DNA from: Deinococcus sp. Leaf326
GTDB taxonomy: Bacteria > Deinococcota > Deinococci > Deinococcales > Deinococcaceae
Direction of reading: 5' to 3'
DNA: 32,570 nt
Assembly: GCF_001424185.1 (NCBI RefSeq)
Contig: NZ_LMOM01000019.1
Coordinates: forward strand, 1-32,570
Part shown: positions 23,945 through 32,460 of the stretch, piece by piece
How the letters are laid out: each line of letters starts with the position of its first letter
Numbering within the stretch: the first letter of the stretch is position 1
Made by a program: the position numbers and the translations under genes
The notes under the pieces: model-generated
Databases searched by the model: none
The model's input: the letters and a program-made list of their open reading frames with translations, nothing else
Told to the model about the DNA's origin: nothing

Positions 23945-24993
23945 GCCTCCTCCCCAGCCGGGGGCCGGGCGGCGCCCAGCTCGGCCATGTTGGCGCGGTC
24001 CAGCGGCCGGCGCCCGTCCTCGATGTCGTGAATCAGGGCCACGAGCCGGGTGGTCAGGGGGGTGGGGACCCCGTGCAGCGCCCCGAAATGCACCACCCAG
24101 CCGAGCTGGGAGTCGACCTCGGTCCGGCGCCGGCGCACCGCGAGGTCGCGCCAGATGCCGCTGTGGGTCTTGGCACTGCGCCGGTTGAAGGCGACCAGCT
24201 CGTCCAGACTGGCCTGCGCCTCCGCGCGGCTGGCCTGGGGCAGGAAGGCGGCCGGGTCGAAGCCGTTGAAGGCCTCGGGCGTCACGCCGTGCGCCAGCGC
24301 CACCCGCATCACCTCGCGGCCCAGTTCGGTGTAGGTCTCGCGGTCCTCGGGGCGGTCCAGGGCGTCGGCGATGGAGTCGTTGGTCAGGGCTGTGGCGAAC
24401 AGCAGCGCGCCGTAGCCCAGCTTGCTCCAGAGGTAGCCCATGATGTTCGGCGTGTGCACGGCGCCGGGCTCGAAGTGCCGCAGCAGGACGTGAACCTCCG
24501 CCGAGCGCTCACTCAGGCCGCCCGCTGGCTCACCGACGACCACCGCGCCGCGCCCGCCGTACAGCACGACGCCCGGCTCCAGGTAGTCCGCGCCGAAGTT
24601 CACGAAGCTGCCCAGCACCCGCTCCGCGCCCAGCACCTCAGCCAGCGTGAGGGTGTTCAGGCCGTTCTGGACCGACACGACCACCCCGTCCCCGTCCAGA
24701 TGCGGCGCCAGGGCCTCCGCCGCCGGGCGGGTGTCCTGCGCCTTGGTGCACAGCAGCACCAGCGGCCAGGTGCCGCGCACCTCTTCGGGGGTGCAGGCCG
24801 GGGCCTGGACAGTGAACTCGCCGAAGGGGCCAGTGATCCGTAGGCCGCGCTCCCGGATGGCGCGCACATGTTCGGCCGCCTGGTCCACGAAGGTCACGTC
24901 CAGCCCGGCGCGGATGAGGTACGCCCCGATGCTGCCGCCGATGGCCCCGGCGCCCCAGATCAAGACACGCGGCGGCTGAGGTTGCGCGGTCAT
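23941..24993 (-). CDS. ketopantoate reductase-like (ApbA/PanE family)
   Basis: This 350-residue 2-dehydropantoate 2-reductase family protein has an N-terminal Rossmann loop IWGAGAIGGSIGAYL (12-26), the conserved LLCTKAQDT (about 83-91) with the catalytic-type Lys, SVQNGLNT (about 107-114), and a C-terminal helical domain with WSKLGYGALLFATALTND. True PanE makes pantoate for coenzyme A, but homologues in catabolic operons act on other 2-keto acids. The location inside a peptide-importer operon favours the second option. The ATG at 24993 overlaps the creatininase stop as ATGA; the longer upstream frame lies in the creatininase gene and is rejected. Confidence 0.9.
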   Translation of the reverse strand: MTAQPQPPRVLIWGAGAIGGSIGAYLIRAGLDVTFVDQAAEHVRAIRERGLRITGPFGEFTVQAPACTPEEVRGTWPLVLLCTKAQDTRPAAEALAPHLDGDGVVVSVQNGLNTLTLAEVLGAERVLGSFVNFGADYLEPGVVLYGGRGAVVVGEPAGGLSERSAEVHVLLRHFEPGAVHTPNIMGYLWSKLGYGALLFATALTNDSIADALDRPEDRETYTELGREVMRVALAHGVTPEAFNGFDPAAFLPQASRAEAQASLDELVAFNRRSAKTHSGIWRDLAVRRRRTEVDSQLGWVVHFGALHGVPTPLTTRLVALIHDIEDGRRPLDRANMAELGAARPPAGEEA

Positions 24994-25712
24994 TGCCGCG
25001 CTCCATCGTCCAGCCAGCCGCTGTCCAGCAGCGCGCGGGTCTCCCCCACCGCCTCGGCCCAGATGGCGTGCATGTCCTCGTCGGGGCGTTGAAAGCGCCC
25101 GCCGTAGTTGCCCTCGCCCAGGTAGGCGCGCAGCTCCTGTGGGCCCAACAGGCGCAGGCGGTCGAGATTCAGCGCGGCCTTCTCCTCGTCGGGCATGACC
25201 ACGCCCTCCAGGCGGGTCCAGGGGAAATTCTCCATCCAGGAGGCGTGGCTGGCGTTGCGGTCGGTAGCCTGCACCTGCGCCCACACGCGCGGCGCGTTCC
25301 ACCAATTGTGGAATTTGACCTGAGCGCCGGGGTGGTCGGCCATCCACTCGCCGCAGAAGCCCTGCGCGGGCGAGTTGCCGCCGTGCCCGTTCACGATCAG
25401 GATGCGCCGGAAACCCTGCTCGTGCAGGCTGTCGAGCACGTCCCGCACAAGCGAGAGGTAGGTCTGGACGCGCAGGGTCACGCTGCCCGGATAGCCGCGG
25501 AAATACGGCGTGATGCCGTAGGGCTGCACCGGAAAGACCGGCACGCCCAGCGGCGCGGCGGCCTCATGCGCCAGCCGCGAGGGCAAGACGTTGTCCACCG
25601 CCAGACTCAGGTAGGCGTGCTGCTCGGTGCTGCCCAGCGGCAGGACGCAGCGGTCATCGGTCCGCAGGTACTCTTCGACCTGCATCCAGTTCATCTGTTC
25701 GATGGGGGTCAT
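24990..25712 (-). CDS. creatininase family amidohydrolase
   Basis: This 240-residue protein has the metal-binding signature of the creatinine amidohydrolase family: LPLGSTEQHAYLSLAVDN (24-41) with Glu30, His32 and Asp40, and INVNGHGGN-type ILIVNGHGGNS (about 105-115). A later Glu in LEGVVMPDEEKA may complete the metal site. The family opens cyclic amides such as creatinine and also includes F420- and mycofactocin-related hydrolases, so the substrate is open. The usual EQHG is EQHA here. It starts at ATG 25712, overlapping the GntR stop (ATGA). As the first enzyme gene after the regulator, it may act first on the imported compound. Confidence 0.9.
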   Translation of the reverse strand: MTPIEQMNWMQVEEYLRTDDRCVLPLGSTEQHAYLSLAVDNVLPSRLAHEAAAPLGVPVFPVQPYGITPYFRGYPGSVTLRVQTYLSLVRDVLDSLHEQGFRRILIVNGHGGNSPAQGFCGEWMADHPGAQVKFHNWWNAPRVWAQVQATDRNASHASWMENFPWTRLEGVVMPDEEKAALNLDRLRLLGPQELRAYLGEGNYGGRFQRPDEDMHAIWAEAVGETRALLDSGWLDDGARQ

Positions 25713-26731
25713 GTCCTCTCCTTGTCCTTGCGCCGCGCTTCGGCGGCGGGCAACACGAGCCCTTCGACGTCGCGCGGGTCGATCATGTGGCGGTATTCCA
25801 GGGCGGGCCGGTCCGGCGCCAGCGCCCGGACGCTGTCCGACCCGGTGGCGTACACGACCACGTCGGCGGTCCTCAGCAGTTCCTGCAACTCGGGCGCGTG
25901 CAGGTGCGTGGCCTGCACCCCTGCCACGTGCGGCGCGAAACGCTTGACCCCGGCCAGAAAGGTGGGCAGGAATTCCTCGAAGGTGGCGACCAGTGTGAGC
26001 CGGACCAGAGGGCTCAGGCCCGCCAGGGCGGCGCGGGTGGCCGGCGCGGGAATGAACCCCACCGGAATGATGGGCACGCCGGGCAGGCGGGCCTGGGTCT
26101 GCGGGAGGCGGTGGGCCAGGGCCAGCACCACATCGGCCCCGTGCGCCGCGCGCTGCTGCTCGGGCCAGCGCAGGTCGTCGAGGGTCAGGGCCTGCACCCG
26201 ATCTTCGGGTCGTAGGGCCAGCGCGAGGTCAGCGGCGTAGGCGTGCGTGGCATCGGCGAACAGACCCACCAGCACCACCTTGACCCCCTCTGGGGCCGCC
26301 TGTCCGCCGCGCGCCAGCAGCACCTGCATGACCTCGCCGATCTGCCGCAGCGTGTAGCCGCCGCGCTCGGCCTGCCGGATGGTGTCGGCCAGCAGGTCGC
26401 GGAGCCACGCCTGATCCGGGCCGCTCGGTACGCGCGGCAGGTCGGCAACGTAGGTGCCGCGCCCGCGCGACGTGACGATGAGGCCCAGGCCCAGCAGTTC
26501 CTTGTAGACCTGCGCCACCGTGACGTGCGCCACACCCAGCCCCTGCGAGAGCTCGCGGACGCTGGGCAGCCGGGTCCCGCGCGCGATCTCCCCGCAGGCG
26601 ATGCCGTACTCCAGTTGACCGCGCAGCTGCGTCCCCACGGGAACGTCGAGGCTGCGGTCTATGGCCAGGGGCCAGGGCAGGGCGGCGGGAACGGGGACCG
26701 GACCGGGGCCGGCGGCAGACACGGAAGTCAT
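25709..26731 (-). CDS. GntR family transcriptional regulator
   Basis: This 340-residue regulator has an N-terminal GntR winged helix (about 32-97): VGTQLRGQLEYGIACGEIARGTRLPSVRELSQ, then AHVTVAQVYKELLGLGLIVTSRGRGTYVA. The C-terminal part (about 110-335) looks like an alpha/beta effector domain with repeated strands (VKVVLVGLFADATHAYAADLALAL, ADVVLALAHRLPQT, VPIIPVGFIPAP, RLTLVATFEEFLPTFLAG). It recalls periplasmic-binding-type folds rather than the common UTRA or FadR-like domains. It lies in the middle of the operon, overlapping both neighbours by ATGA. It probably senses the imported substrate and binds the palindrome in the operon promoter at 32397-32416. Confidence 0.92.
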   Translation of the reverse strand: MTSVSAAGPGPVPVPAALPWPLAIDRSLDVPVGTQLRGQLEYGIACGEIARGTRLPSVRELSQGLGVAHVTVAQVYKELLGLGLIVTSRGRGTYVADLPRVPSGPDQAWLRDLLADTIRQAERGGYTLRQIGEVMQVLLARGGQAAPEGVKVVLVGLFADATHAYAADLALALRPEDRVQALTLDDLRWPEQQRAAHGADVVLALAHRLPQTQARLPGVPIIPVGFIPAPATRAALAGLSPLVRLTLVATFEEFLPTFLAGVKRFAPHVAGVQATHLHAPELQELLRTADVVVYATGSDSVRALAPDRPALEYRHMIDPRDVEGLVLPAAEARRKDKERT

Positions 26732-27795
26732 GGGCCTACCTTACTCAGCTCTCCCGCAGCGGCTGCGGAGCCGGCCGGATCATAGAGGTGACAGGCCACC
26801 TCGCCGCCCTCCGGCAGGGTCTGCAGGGCCGGGCGCTCGGCGGCGCAGCGCGCGAAGGCCTGCGGGCAGCGGGTACGGAAGGCGCAGCCACTCGGGATGT
26901 TCAGCGGGCTGGGCAGCTCGCCCTGAAGGGCCGGCGCGGCCGTGCGCTGCGCCGGGTCCAGTGAGGGCGCGGCGGCCAGCAGGGCCTGCGTGTAGGGGTG
27001 CCGGGGAGCGCCGAAAACCTGCGCGGTGTCGGCCACCTCGACCACGCGGCCCAGGTACATCACGGCCACGCGGTGCGAGAGATGCTGCACGAGCCGCAGG
27101 TCGTGGGCGACGAACAGCACCGTGAGGTTCAGGCGCTCCTGAAGTTCGAGGAGCAGGTTGACGACCTGCGCCTGCACGCTCACGTCGAGCGCCGAGACGA
27201 GCTCGTCGGCGATCAGGCACTCGGGTTCCAGCGCCAGGGCGCGCGCGATCCCGATGCGCTGGCGCTGCCCACCCGAGAACTCGTGCGGCAGGCGACCGGC
27301 GGCGCTCTGCGGCAGGCCCACCAGGGTCAGGAGTTCCTGCACGCGCGCCTCCTGCTCGGCCGGCGGGCGCATGCGGTGAACGCTCAGCGCCTCGCGCAGC
27401 ACCTGCCCCACCGACATGCGGGGGTTCAGGCTGGAGTAGGGGTCCTGGAAGATCATCTGCACGCGGCGGTTGTAGGCCCGCAGCGCCGCGCCCCGCAGCG
27501 CCGTGACCTCGGTGTCGCCGTAGCGCACTGACCCCTGGTCCGGGTCGTACAGCCGCACGAGGCAGCGTGCCAGGGTGGACTTGCCGCAGCCGCTCTCGCC
27601 GACGATCCCCAGCGTCTCGCCCCGGCGCACGCCCAGGTGCACGTCGGTCAGGGCCTGCACGGCCCGCCGGGGGCCGCCCCGCCAGCGCTCCAGCAGCGAG
27701 GTCGCCACCGGGAAGGTCTTGGTCAGGCCGCTCACCTGCATCAGGGTGTCCGTACCCGGCCCACGGGGCTCCGGGCGTTCCGGTACGGCAGTCAT
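26728..27795 (-). CDS. peptide ABC transporter ATP-binding protein (OppF/DppF-like)
   Basis: This 355-residue ABC ATPase has Walker A GESGCGKS (66-73), the Q-loop in MIFQDPYSSLNPRMSVG, signature FSGGQRQRIGIARAL (about 173-187), Walker B LIADELVSALDVSVQAQ with Glu198, and an H-loop VAHDL. The usual Pro after the Walker B Glu (ADEPVSALD) is Leu here, a small oddity. The C-terminal oligopeptide-transporter domain carries the cysteine pattern C-AFRTR-C-PQAFAR-C...AC. The family couples ATP use to import of di- or oligopeptides or nickel. The ATG at 27795 overlaps the stop of the partner ATPase (ATGA), and its own stop overlaps the GntR start. Confidence 0.94.
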   Translation of the reverse strand: MTAVPERPEPRGPGTDTLMQVSGLTKTFPVATSLLERWRGGPRRAVQALTDVHLGVRRGETLGIVGESGCGKSTLARCLVRLYDPDQGSVRYGDTEVTALRGAALRAYNRRVQMIFQDPYSSLNPRMSVGQVLREALSVHRMRPPAEQEARVQELLTLVGLPQSAAGRLPHEFSGGQRQRIGIARALALEPECLIADELVSALDVSVQAQVVNLLLELQERLNLTVLFVAHDLRLVQHLSHRVAVMYLGRVVEVADTAQVFGAPRHPYTQALLAAAPSLDPAQRTAAPALQGELPSPLNIPSGCAFRTRCPQAFARCAAERPALQTLPEGGEVACHLYDPAGSAAAAGELSKVGP

Positions 27796-28826
27796 GCGCT
27801 CACCTGCTGGGCAGGCGTGGCTTGCGGGCTGGGCAGTTCGGCGGCGTGGACGCAGGCACTGGCCCGGCCGGGCGCGATCTCCAGCAGCGGCGGCTCGGTG
27901 ACCAGGCACTCGGGCGTGACATAGGCGCAGCGCGGCGCGAACGCACAGGCTGTCGGGGGCGTGTGCAGGTCCGGCGGCCCACCGGGAATGGGTTGCAGGG
28001 GCACGCGCTGCGCGCCGCTGCCGGGCAGGCTGCGCAGCAGCCCCAGGGCGTAGGCGTGGCGCGGCTGCCGGAACAGCTCCGTGACCGGGGCGGTTTCCAT
28101 CAGGCGGCCGCCGTACATGACGGCCACCCGGTCGCAGGTCTGCGCGATGACCCCGAGGTCGTGCGTGACCAGGATGACCCCCATGTGGAGTTCCTCGCGC
28201 AGCCGCAGCAGCAGGCGCAGAATCTGGTCCTGGATGGTCACGTCGAGCGCGGTGGTGGGTTCGTCGGCCAGCAGCAGCTTGGGCTCGGAGGCCAGCGCGA
28301 TGGCGATCATGGCACGCTGGCGCATCCCGCCCGAGAACTGGTGCGGGTAGTCGCGCAGCCGCGCGCGCGGGCTGGGAATGCCGGTGAGGTCGAGCAGTTC
28401 GGCGGCCCGGTCCTGGGCGGCGCGGCCCCGCAGGCCCCGGTGCTCGGCGAGGTTTTCGGTGATCTGCTCGCCCACGCTCAGGACCGGATTCAGGGCGCTC
28501 ATCGGTTCCTGGAAGATCATGCTGATCTGGCCGCCGCGCACGCCGCGCAGCCGCGCCTGGGGCAGCGTGAGCAGGTTCTCGCCCCCGTAGACGACCTCGC
28601 CGGTCACGCGGATGGGAGGCTGATGCAGCCGCAGCAGGGCGCGCAGCGTCACGCTCTTGCCGCTACCGCTCTCGCCCACGATTCCCAGCACCTCGCCGGG
28701 GCCCACATCGAAGCTCACGCCCCGGACCGCGTGCAGGGTGCCGCCCGGCGTGGGAATACGGACGTTGAGGTCGCGGACACTCAGGAGGGGCGCAGTGGCC
28801 AGGGCAGTCTGAACGGAGGCGGTCAT
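27792..28826 (-). CDS. peptide ABC transporter ATP-binding protein (OppD/DppD-like)
   Basis: This 344-residue partner ATPase has Walker A GESGSGKS (51-58), Q-loop [20 protein letters not shown], signature [15 protein letters not shown], a canonical Walker [18 protein letters not shown] and H-loop [10 protein letters not shown]. The C-terminal oligo_HPY-type extension has cysteines at CAFAPRC, ECL and CVHA. OppD/DppD and OppF/DppF usually form an asymmetric ATPase pair. The ATG at 28826 overlaps the permease stop (ATGA). The longer upstream frame lies in the permease gene and is ignored. Confidence 0.95.
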   Translation of the reverse strand: MTASVQTALATAPLLSVRDLNVRIPTPGGTLHAVRGVSFDVGPGEVLGIVGESGSGKSVTLRALLRLHQPPIRVTGEVVYGGENLLTLPQARLRGVRGGQISMIFQEPMSALNPVLSVGEQITENLAEHRGLRGRAAQDRAAELLDLTGIPSPRARLRDYPHQFSGGMRQRAMIAIALASEPKLLLADEPTTALDVTIQDQILRLLLRLREELHMGVILVTHDLGVIAQTCDRVAVMYGGRLMETAPVTELFRQPRHAYALGLLRSLPGSGAQRVPLQPIPGGPPDLHTPPTACAFAPRCAYVTPECLVTEPPLLEIAPGRASACVHAAELPSPQATPAQQVSA

Positions 28827-29677
28827 GCGCGGGGCCTCAGGGCGTCGGCCAGGCCGTCGCCGATCAGGCTGAAGGTCACGCCGGCCAGCGTCAGGGCCAG
28901 GCCCGGAAAGGTGCTGATCCACCAGGCGGTCGCCATGAAGTTCTTACCGTCAGCGACCATCACGCCCCACTCGGGCGTGGGCGGCTGCGCGCCCAGACCC
29001 AGGTAACCCAGCGAGGCTCCCAGCAAGATGCCCAGGCTCATGTCGGTCATGAGATAGACGATGGCGGGCGTGACCGCGTTGGGCAGCAGGTGGCGCAGCA
29101 GGATGCGGCTGGGGCTGTAGCCCAGGACCCGGCCCGCCTGGGCGTACTCGGCCTTCTTCTGGGTCATGACCTCGCCGCGCGTCAGGCGCCAGTAGCTGAC
29201 CCAGCCGACCGCGCTCACCGCGATGTACATGTTCGTCAGGCCCGGCCCGAGCACGGCCACGATGGCGATGACGAGCACCAGAAAGGGAAACACAACCACG
29301 AGGTCGGCAATCCGGCCCACCAGGGCGTCGGCCCAGCGCCCGAGATACCCCGTCAGTGCGCCCAGCAGCGTGCCGAAAATGAACGGAAAGAGGGTGGTGA
29401 ACACGGCGATCTGGAGGTCAATGCGGGTGCCGTAGATGACCCGGCTCAGCACGTCGCGCCCGAAATTGTCGGTCCCGAAGGGGTGGCGCGCCGAGGGCCC
29501 CTGCAAAATGGCTTCGTAGTCGAAATCCGTGGGGCTGAAGGGTGCGAAGCGGGCCGGAAAGGCCGCCGCCAGCACCAGCAGGGCCAGCAGCACGAGGCCG
29601 ATCAGCAGCGTGGGTTTGGGCCAGCGCCGCCGCCGGGGCGCGGTCACGGAGGCGGGAGGAAGGGTCGCGGTGGTCAA
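28823..29677 (-). CDS. peptide ABC transporter permease (OppC/DppC-like)
   Basis: This 284-residue inner-membrane permease has a first membrane helix at about 23-43 (PTLLIGLVLLALLVLAAAFP). The DppC-type segment HPFGTDNFGRDVLSRVIYGTRIDLQIAV follows, then further helices, and the EAA loop YAQAGRVLGYSPSRILLRHLLPN that contacts the ATPases. Translation starts at TTG 29677, supported by an AGGAGG site six bases before it. The other permease ends 34 bases upstream. It forms the translocation pore with the DppB-like protein. Confidence 0.94.
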   Translation of the reverse strand: MTTATLPPASVTAPRRRRWPKPTLLIGLVLLALLVLAAAFPARFAPFSPTDFDYEAILQGPSARHPFGTDNFGRDVLSRVIYGTRIDLQIAVFTTLFPFIFGTLLGALTGYLGRWADALVGRIADLVVVFPFLVLVIAIVAVLGPGLTNMYIAVSAVGWVSYWRLTRGEVMTQKKAEYAQAGRVLGYSPSRILLRHLLPNAVTPAIVYLMTDMSLGILLGASLGYLGLGAQPPTPEWGVMVADGKNFMATAWWISTFPGLALTLAGVTFSLIGDGLADALRPRA

Positions 29678-29711
29678 GGCAGCCTCCTGGGGGCACGGAG
29701 CAGGCCGGACA

Positions 29712-30647
29712 TCAGCTCAGCTCCACGCGCGGGTCGAGGCGGGAATGAATCAGGTCGGTGATCAGGAACACGAGCGAAACCACCAGAGCAAAGGTGAGGG
29801 TGAGGCCCTGAATCACGGGATAGTCCCGGCCGAAAATGGCGTCTACCATCAGCCGGCCCACGCCGGGAATGGCGAACACGCTCTCGGTGATCACGGCCCC
29901 GCCGATGAGGCCGCCGATGTTCAGGCCCAGCAGCGTGACGGTGGCGATCAGGGCGTTGCGCAGCACGTGGCGCGTCATGATGACGCGGGACCGCAGTCCC
30001 TTGGCCCGCGCGAACGAGACATATTCGGCCGTGAGCACCTCGATGACCGAGTTGCGCAGCGTGCGGACCAGCACGGCCGCGAGGTTCAGGCCCAGCGTCA
30101 GGGCCGGCAGGAACAGGTGGTACAGGTGATCGGTGAAGCTCTCGCCGTAGCCCCCGATGGGAAACCACCCCAGGCGCGCGCCGAGCAGGGTCAGCAGTTG
30201 CAGCGCCACGTAGAACACCGGCAGCGACAGGCCCACCTGGAACACGCCGCGGATCAGGGCGTCTACCCAGGTGTTGCGGCGCACGGCGGCCAGCACAGCC
30301 AACGGAACGGCCATCAGGACGCCCAGCACGGCGGCGTACACGCTGAGAAAGAGGGTGACGGGCAGCCGCTCGGCGATGAGCCGCAGCACCGGCACCTTGA
30401 GGCTGATGCTGTCGCCCAGGTCCCCCTGTACGAGCCGCTGCACGAACAGACCGAACTGCACGGCCAGGGGGCGGTCGAGGCCCAGCTCGCGGTTGGTGCG
30501 CTCCACGATCTCCGCGGTGGCGCGGTCGCCCAGCACCGCGCTCGCGGGGTCGCCGGGCAGCAGGCGCACGAGCAAGAAGACCAGCAGCATGACGGCCAGA
30601 AAGGTGGGAATGATCTGCACGAGACGTTTCAGGACGTAACTGTTCAT
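29712..30647 (-). CDS. peptide ABC transporter permease (OppB/DppB-like)
   Basis: This 311-residue inner-membrane permease starts MNSYVLKRLVQIIPTFLAVMLLVFLLVRLLPGDPA, the standard DppB N-terminus with the first membrane helix and the GDPA motif. About six helices follow. The EAA loop TAEYVSFARAKGLRSRVIMTRHVLRNALI (about 203-231) is the docking site for the ATPase subunits. It lies 139 bases downstream of the binding-protein gene, beyond a strong GC-rich hairpin, so its expression may be lower than that of the binding protein. Confidence 0.95.
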   Translation of the reverse strand: MNSYVLKRLVQIIPTFLAVMLLVFLLVRLLPGDPASAVLGDRATAEIVERTNRELGLDRPLAVQFGLFVQRLVQGDLGDSISLKVPVLRLIAERLPVTLFLSVYAAVLGVLMAVPLAVLAAVRRNTWVDALIRGVFQVGLSLPVFYVALQLLTLLGARLGWFPIGGYGESFTDHLYHLFLPALTLGLNLAAVLVRTLRNSVIEVLTAEYVSFARAKGLRSRVIMTRHVLRNALIATVTLLGLNIGGLIGGAVITESVFAIPGVGRLMVDAIFGRDYPVIQGLTLTFALVVSLVFLITDLIHSRLDPRVELS

Positions 30648-30740
30648 CGGCGCTTCCCCGTTTGGGCGTGGTCGGTGGCCCAGGGCCAGGACCCGCCGTG
30701 CCCACGGGGGACACGGCGCGAGGGGGTCTATGGGGGGTCG

Positions 30741-30779
30741 GCCGGGCGGGGCCGCTGGACGAGCGACGCCCCGCCCGGC
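30741..30779 (-). terminator. GC-rich 12-bp stem-loop after the binding-protein gene
   Basis: GCCGGGCGGGGC (30741-30752) pairs perfectly with GCCCCGCCCGGC (30768-30779) across a 15-base loop. It begins seven bases after the stop of the binding-protein gene and lacks a T-run on the minus strand. It could be a leaky terminator or a 3' mRNA-protecting structure between the first two genes of the operon. Confidence 0.55.
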
Positions 30780-30786
30780 TACGGGT

Positions 30787-32361
30787 CTACTTCGTCAGCC
30801 AGGTGGCCGAGAAGATGTTGTTGCCCAGCGGAATCTGCACGAAGCCGTTGACCTTCTTGGACAGTGCCACCGGATAGGGCGTCTCGTACAGGTAGATGAT
30901 CGGCGCGGCGGCGGCGTACAGGCTCTGGATACGGCGGTACTGCGAGGCGCGGGTGATGCGGCTGAGTTCCTGCTGGCTCTGCGCGAACAGCTTGTCGATC
31001 TCGGCGCTCTTGAAGCCCGTGTGGACCGACTCGATGTTGTCGAACAGGGCGTAGTAGCTCGTGATCTGCGAGGGGTCGTTGATATCGTTGGTCCACGCGG
31101 CCGTGCGCATCTGGAAGTCGTTGGCGCGGTAGCGCGCCGTCTTGGTGGCGGCGTCCACCTGCTCGATCTTGAGGCGCACGCCCACGGCCGCCCACATCTG
31201 CTGCAGGGCCGTGAGCAGGGCCAGGTCGTCGGCACTGCCGCTGGTCGCCAGCACGCTGATCTCGAAACCGCCCTTGTACTTGCTGGCCGCCAGCAGGGCC
31301 TTGGCCTTGGCGAGGTCGTAGGGAAAGCCCTTCTGGGCCGTGTCGAACAGCGGCGTAGTCGAGGACATGTACGAGGTCATGGGCTTGCCCGTGCCGTAGG
31401 TGACGACCTGGATCAGCGCTTCCTTGTTGGTGGCGTAGTTCAGCGCCTGGCGCACCCGCACGTCGCTCAGAGGGTTGTCGGCGCCGCTTTTTAAGGTGGG
31501 GCGGTTGTTCATCAGGATGGAGTTCACCTTCGTCGAGGGAAACAGCTCCATATCCAGGGCGGGGTTGCGCTTGAGCTCGGCCACGCGGCTCAGCGGAATG
31601 AACTCGGCCCCCTGCAACTCACCGGCCTGCAGTTTCAGGATGCGGGTGTTGTCGTCCGGGATGATCTCGAAACGCACGCTGTCGAGATACGGCAGCGCCT
31701 TGCCGTCGTCGCCCTTCTTCCAGTAGTAGGGGTTGCGCTTGAGGACCATGTACGAGCCGCGTTTCCACTCGCTGAGCACGAAGGCGCCCGAGCCGATAGG
31801 CTTCTCGGCGAAGGCCTTGGCCTTCTCGGCGTCGTTCTTGCCGGGCGCGGCCGTGAAGAGCTTCTGCGGCATGATGCCCGCATTGAAGGTCGCCAAGGCG
31901 GCCGGCAGGGTGGGGTCGGGCCGCTTGAGGCGCAGGGTGACGGTGCTGCCACTCACGGCAATGGTGTCGATGCTCGCCAGCGAGGAGCTCCAGGCCCCGG
32001 CGTCGGGCTTGCGGGCGCGGTCCAGCGACCACTTCACGTCGGCGCCGGTCAGGGCACTGCCGTCGGCGAACTTCAGGCCCGGACGCAGGGTCAGCGTCAG
32101 CGTCTTGCCGTCGCTCGAGGCCACGTAGCGGGAGGCGAGGCCAGGCTGCACGCCCTTGCCGTCGGCGGTGGGCTGAAGCAGGGTGTCGTAGAGGTTCGTC
32201 AGAATCCAGATGTCGAGGTTGGCGTCGTTGAGGACCGGGTCCAGAAACAGTGAATCGGCGTAGCGGCCGTACACGAGTTGCCCGCCCCGCGTCGCGGCCA
32301 TGGCCTGCGAAACGCTGAGTGCGGCGACGAGAGTCAGTGCGGCCTGAGACAGTCGGTTCAT
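30787..32361 (-). CDS. peptide ABC transporter substrate-binding protein
   Basis: This 524-residue exported solute-binding protein is of the peptide/nickel type (SBP family 5). A Sec signal peptide (MNRLSQAALTLVAALSVSQAMA, about 1-22) has a cleavage site AMA before ATRGG. There is no lipobox Cys, so it is probably a free or otherwise anchored protein. Typical family stretches are GLASRYVASSDGKTLTLTLRPGLKFADGSALTGADVKWSLDRA (about 74-116), then PIGSGAFVLSEWKRGSYMVLKRNPYYW and VRVRQALNYATNKEALIQ. Start at ATG 32361 has GGAGGT just upstream and a promoter about 50-75 bases before it. It is the first gene of the importer operon. Ligand class beyond peptide-like cannot be read. Confidence 0.95.
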   Translation of the reverse strand: MNRLSQAALTLVAALSVSQAMAATRGGQLVYGRYADSLFLDPVLNDANLDIWILTNLYDTLLQPTADGKGVQPGLASRYVASSDGKTLTLTLRPGLKFADGSALTGADVKWSLDRARKPDAGAWSSSLASIDTIAVSGSTVTLRLKRPDPTLPAALATFNAGIMPQKLFTAAPGKNDAEKAKAFAEKPIGSGAFVLSEWKRGSYMVLKRNPYYWKKGDDGKALPYLDSVRFEIIPDDNTRILKLQAGELQGAEFIPLSRVAELKRNPALDMELFPSTKVNSILMNNRPTLKSGADNPLSDVRVRQALNYATNKEALIQVVTYGTGKPMTSYMSSTTPLFDTAQKGFPYDLAKAKALLAASKYKGGFEISVLATSGSADDLALLTALQQMWAAVGVRLKIEQVDAATKTARYRANDFQMRTAAWTNDINDPSQITSYYALFDNIESVHTGFKSAEIDKLFAQSQQELSRITRASQYRRIQSLYAAAAPIIYLYETPYPVALSKKVNGFVQIPLGNNIFSATWLTK

Positions 32362-32396
32362 ACCTACCTCCAGAACATTCATAACAACTTGGCTGG

Positions 32397-32416
32397 TGTT
32401 ATGGAAAACCATAACA
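32397..32416. promoter_or_regulatory. 20-bp perfect palindrome, likely operator of importer operon
   Basis: TGTTATGG-AAAA-CCATAACA has perfect 8-bp arms and covers the -10 box and start region of the importer promoter. A further half-site CATAACA lies at 32380-32386, in the same orientation as and 30 bases before the copy at 32410-32416. A dimer bound here would block transcription. The operon's own GntR regulator is the likely binder; that link is inferred. Confidence 0.6.
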
Positions 32417-32436
32417 GTTGGACCTATCTCCTGCAA
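32408..32436 (-). promoter_or_regulatory. importer operon promoter
   Basis: On the minus strand TTGCAG (32436-32431) and TATGGT (32413-32408) are separated by exactly 17 bases. Transcription would start near 32401, giving a leader of about 40 bases with the GGAGGT ribosome site before the ATG at 32361. The -10 lies inside the palindromic operator. Confidence 0.6.
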
Positions 32437-32460
32437 CTCCGGGCAGAGGGAACGGTCTAG

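Noticed and set aside
24990..25712. Mycofactocin-type creatininase (MftE)
   Set aside because: No mycofactocin precursor, radical SAM or glycosyltransferase partners are nearby.
32397..32416. Palindrome as a Deinococcus radiation/desiccation response motif
   Set aside because: The outer TTATG...CATAA matches the known 17-bp motif, but the core (GAAAAC instead of TCATTGA) and the spacing differ by one base, and the downstream genes are an importer rather than DNA repair.
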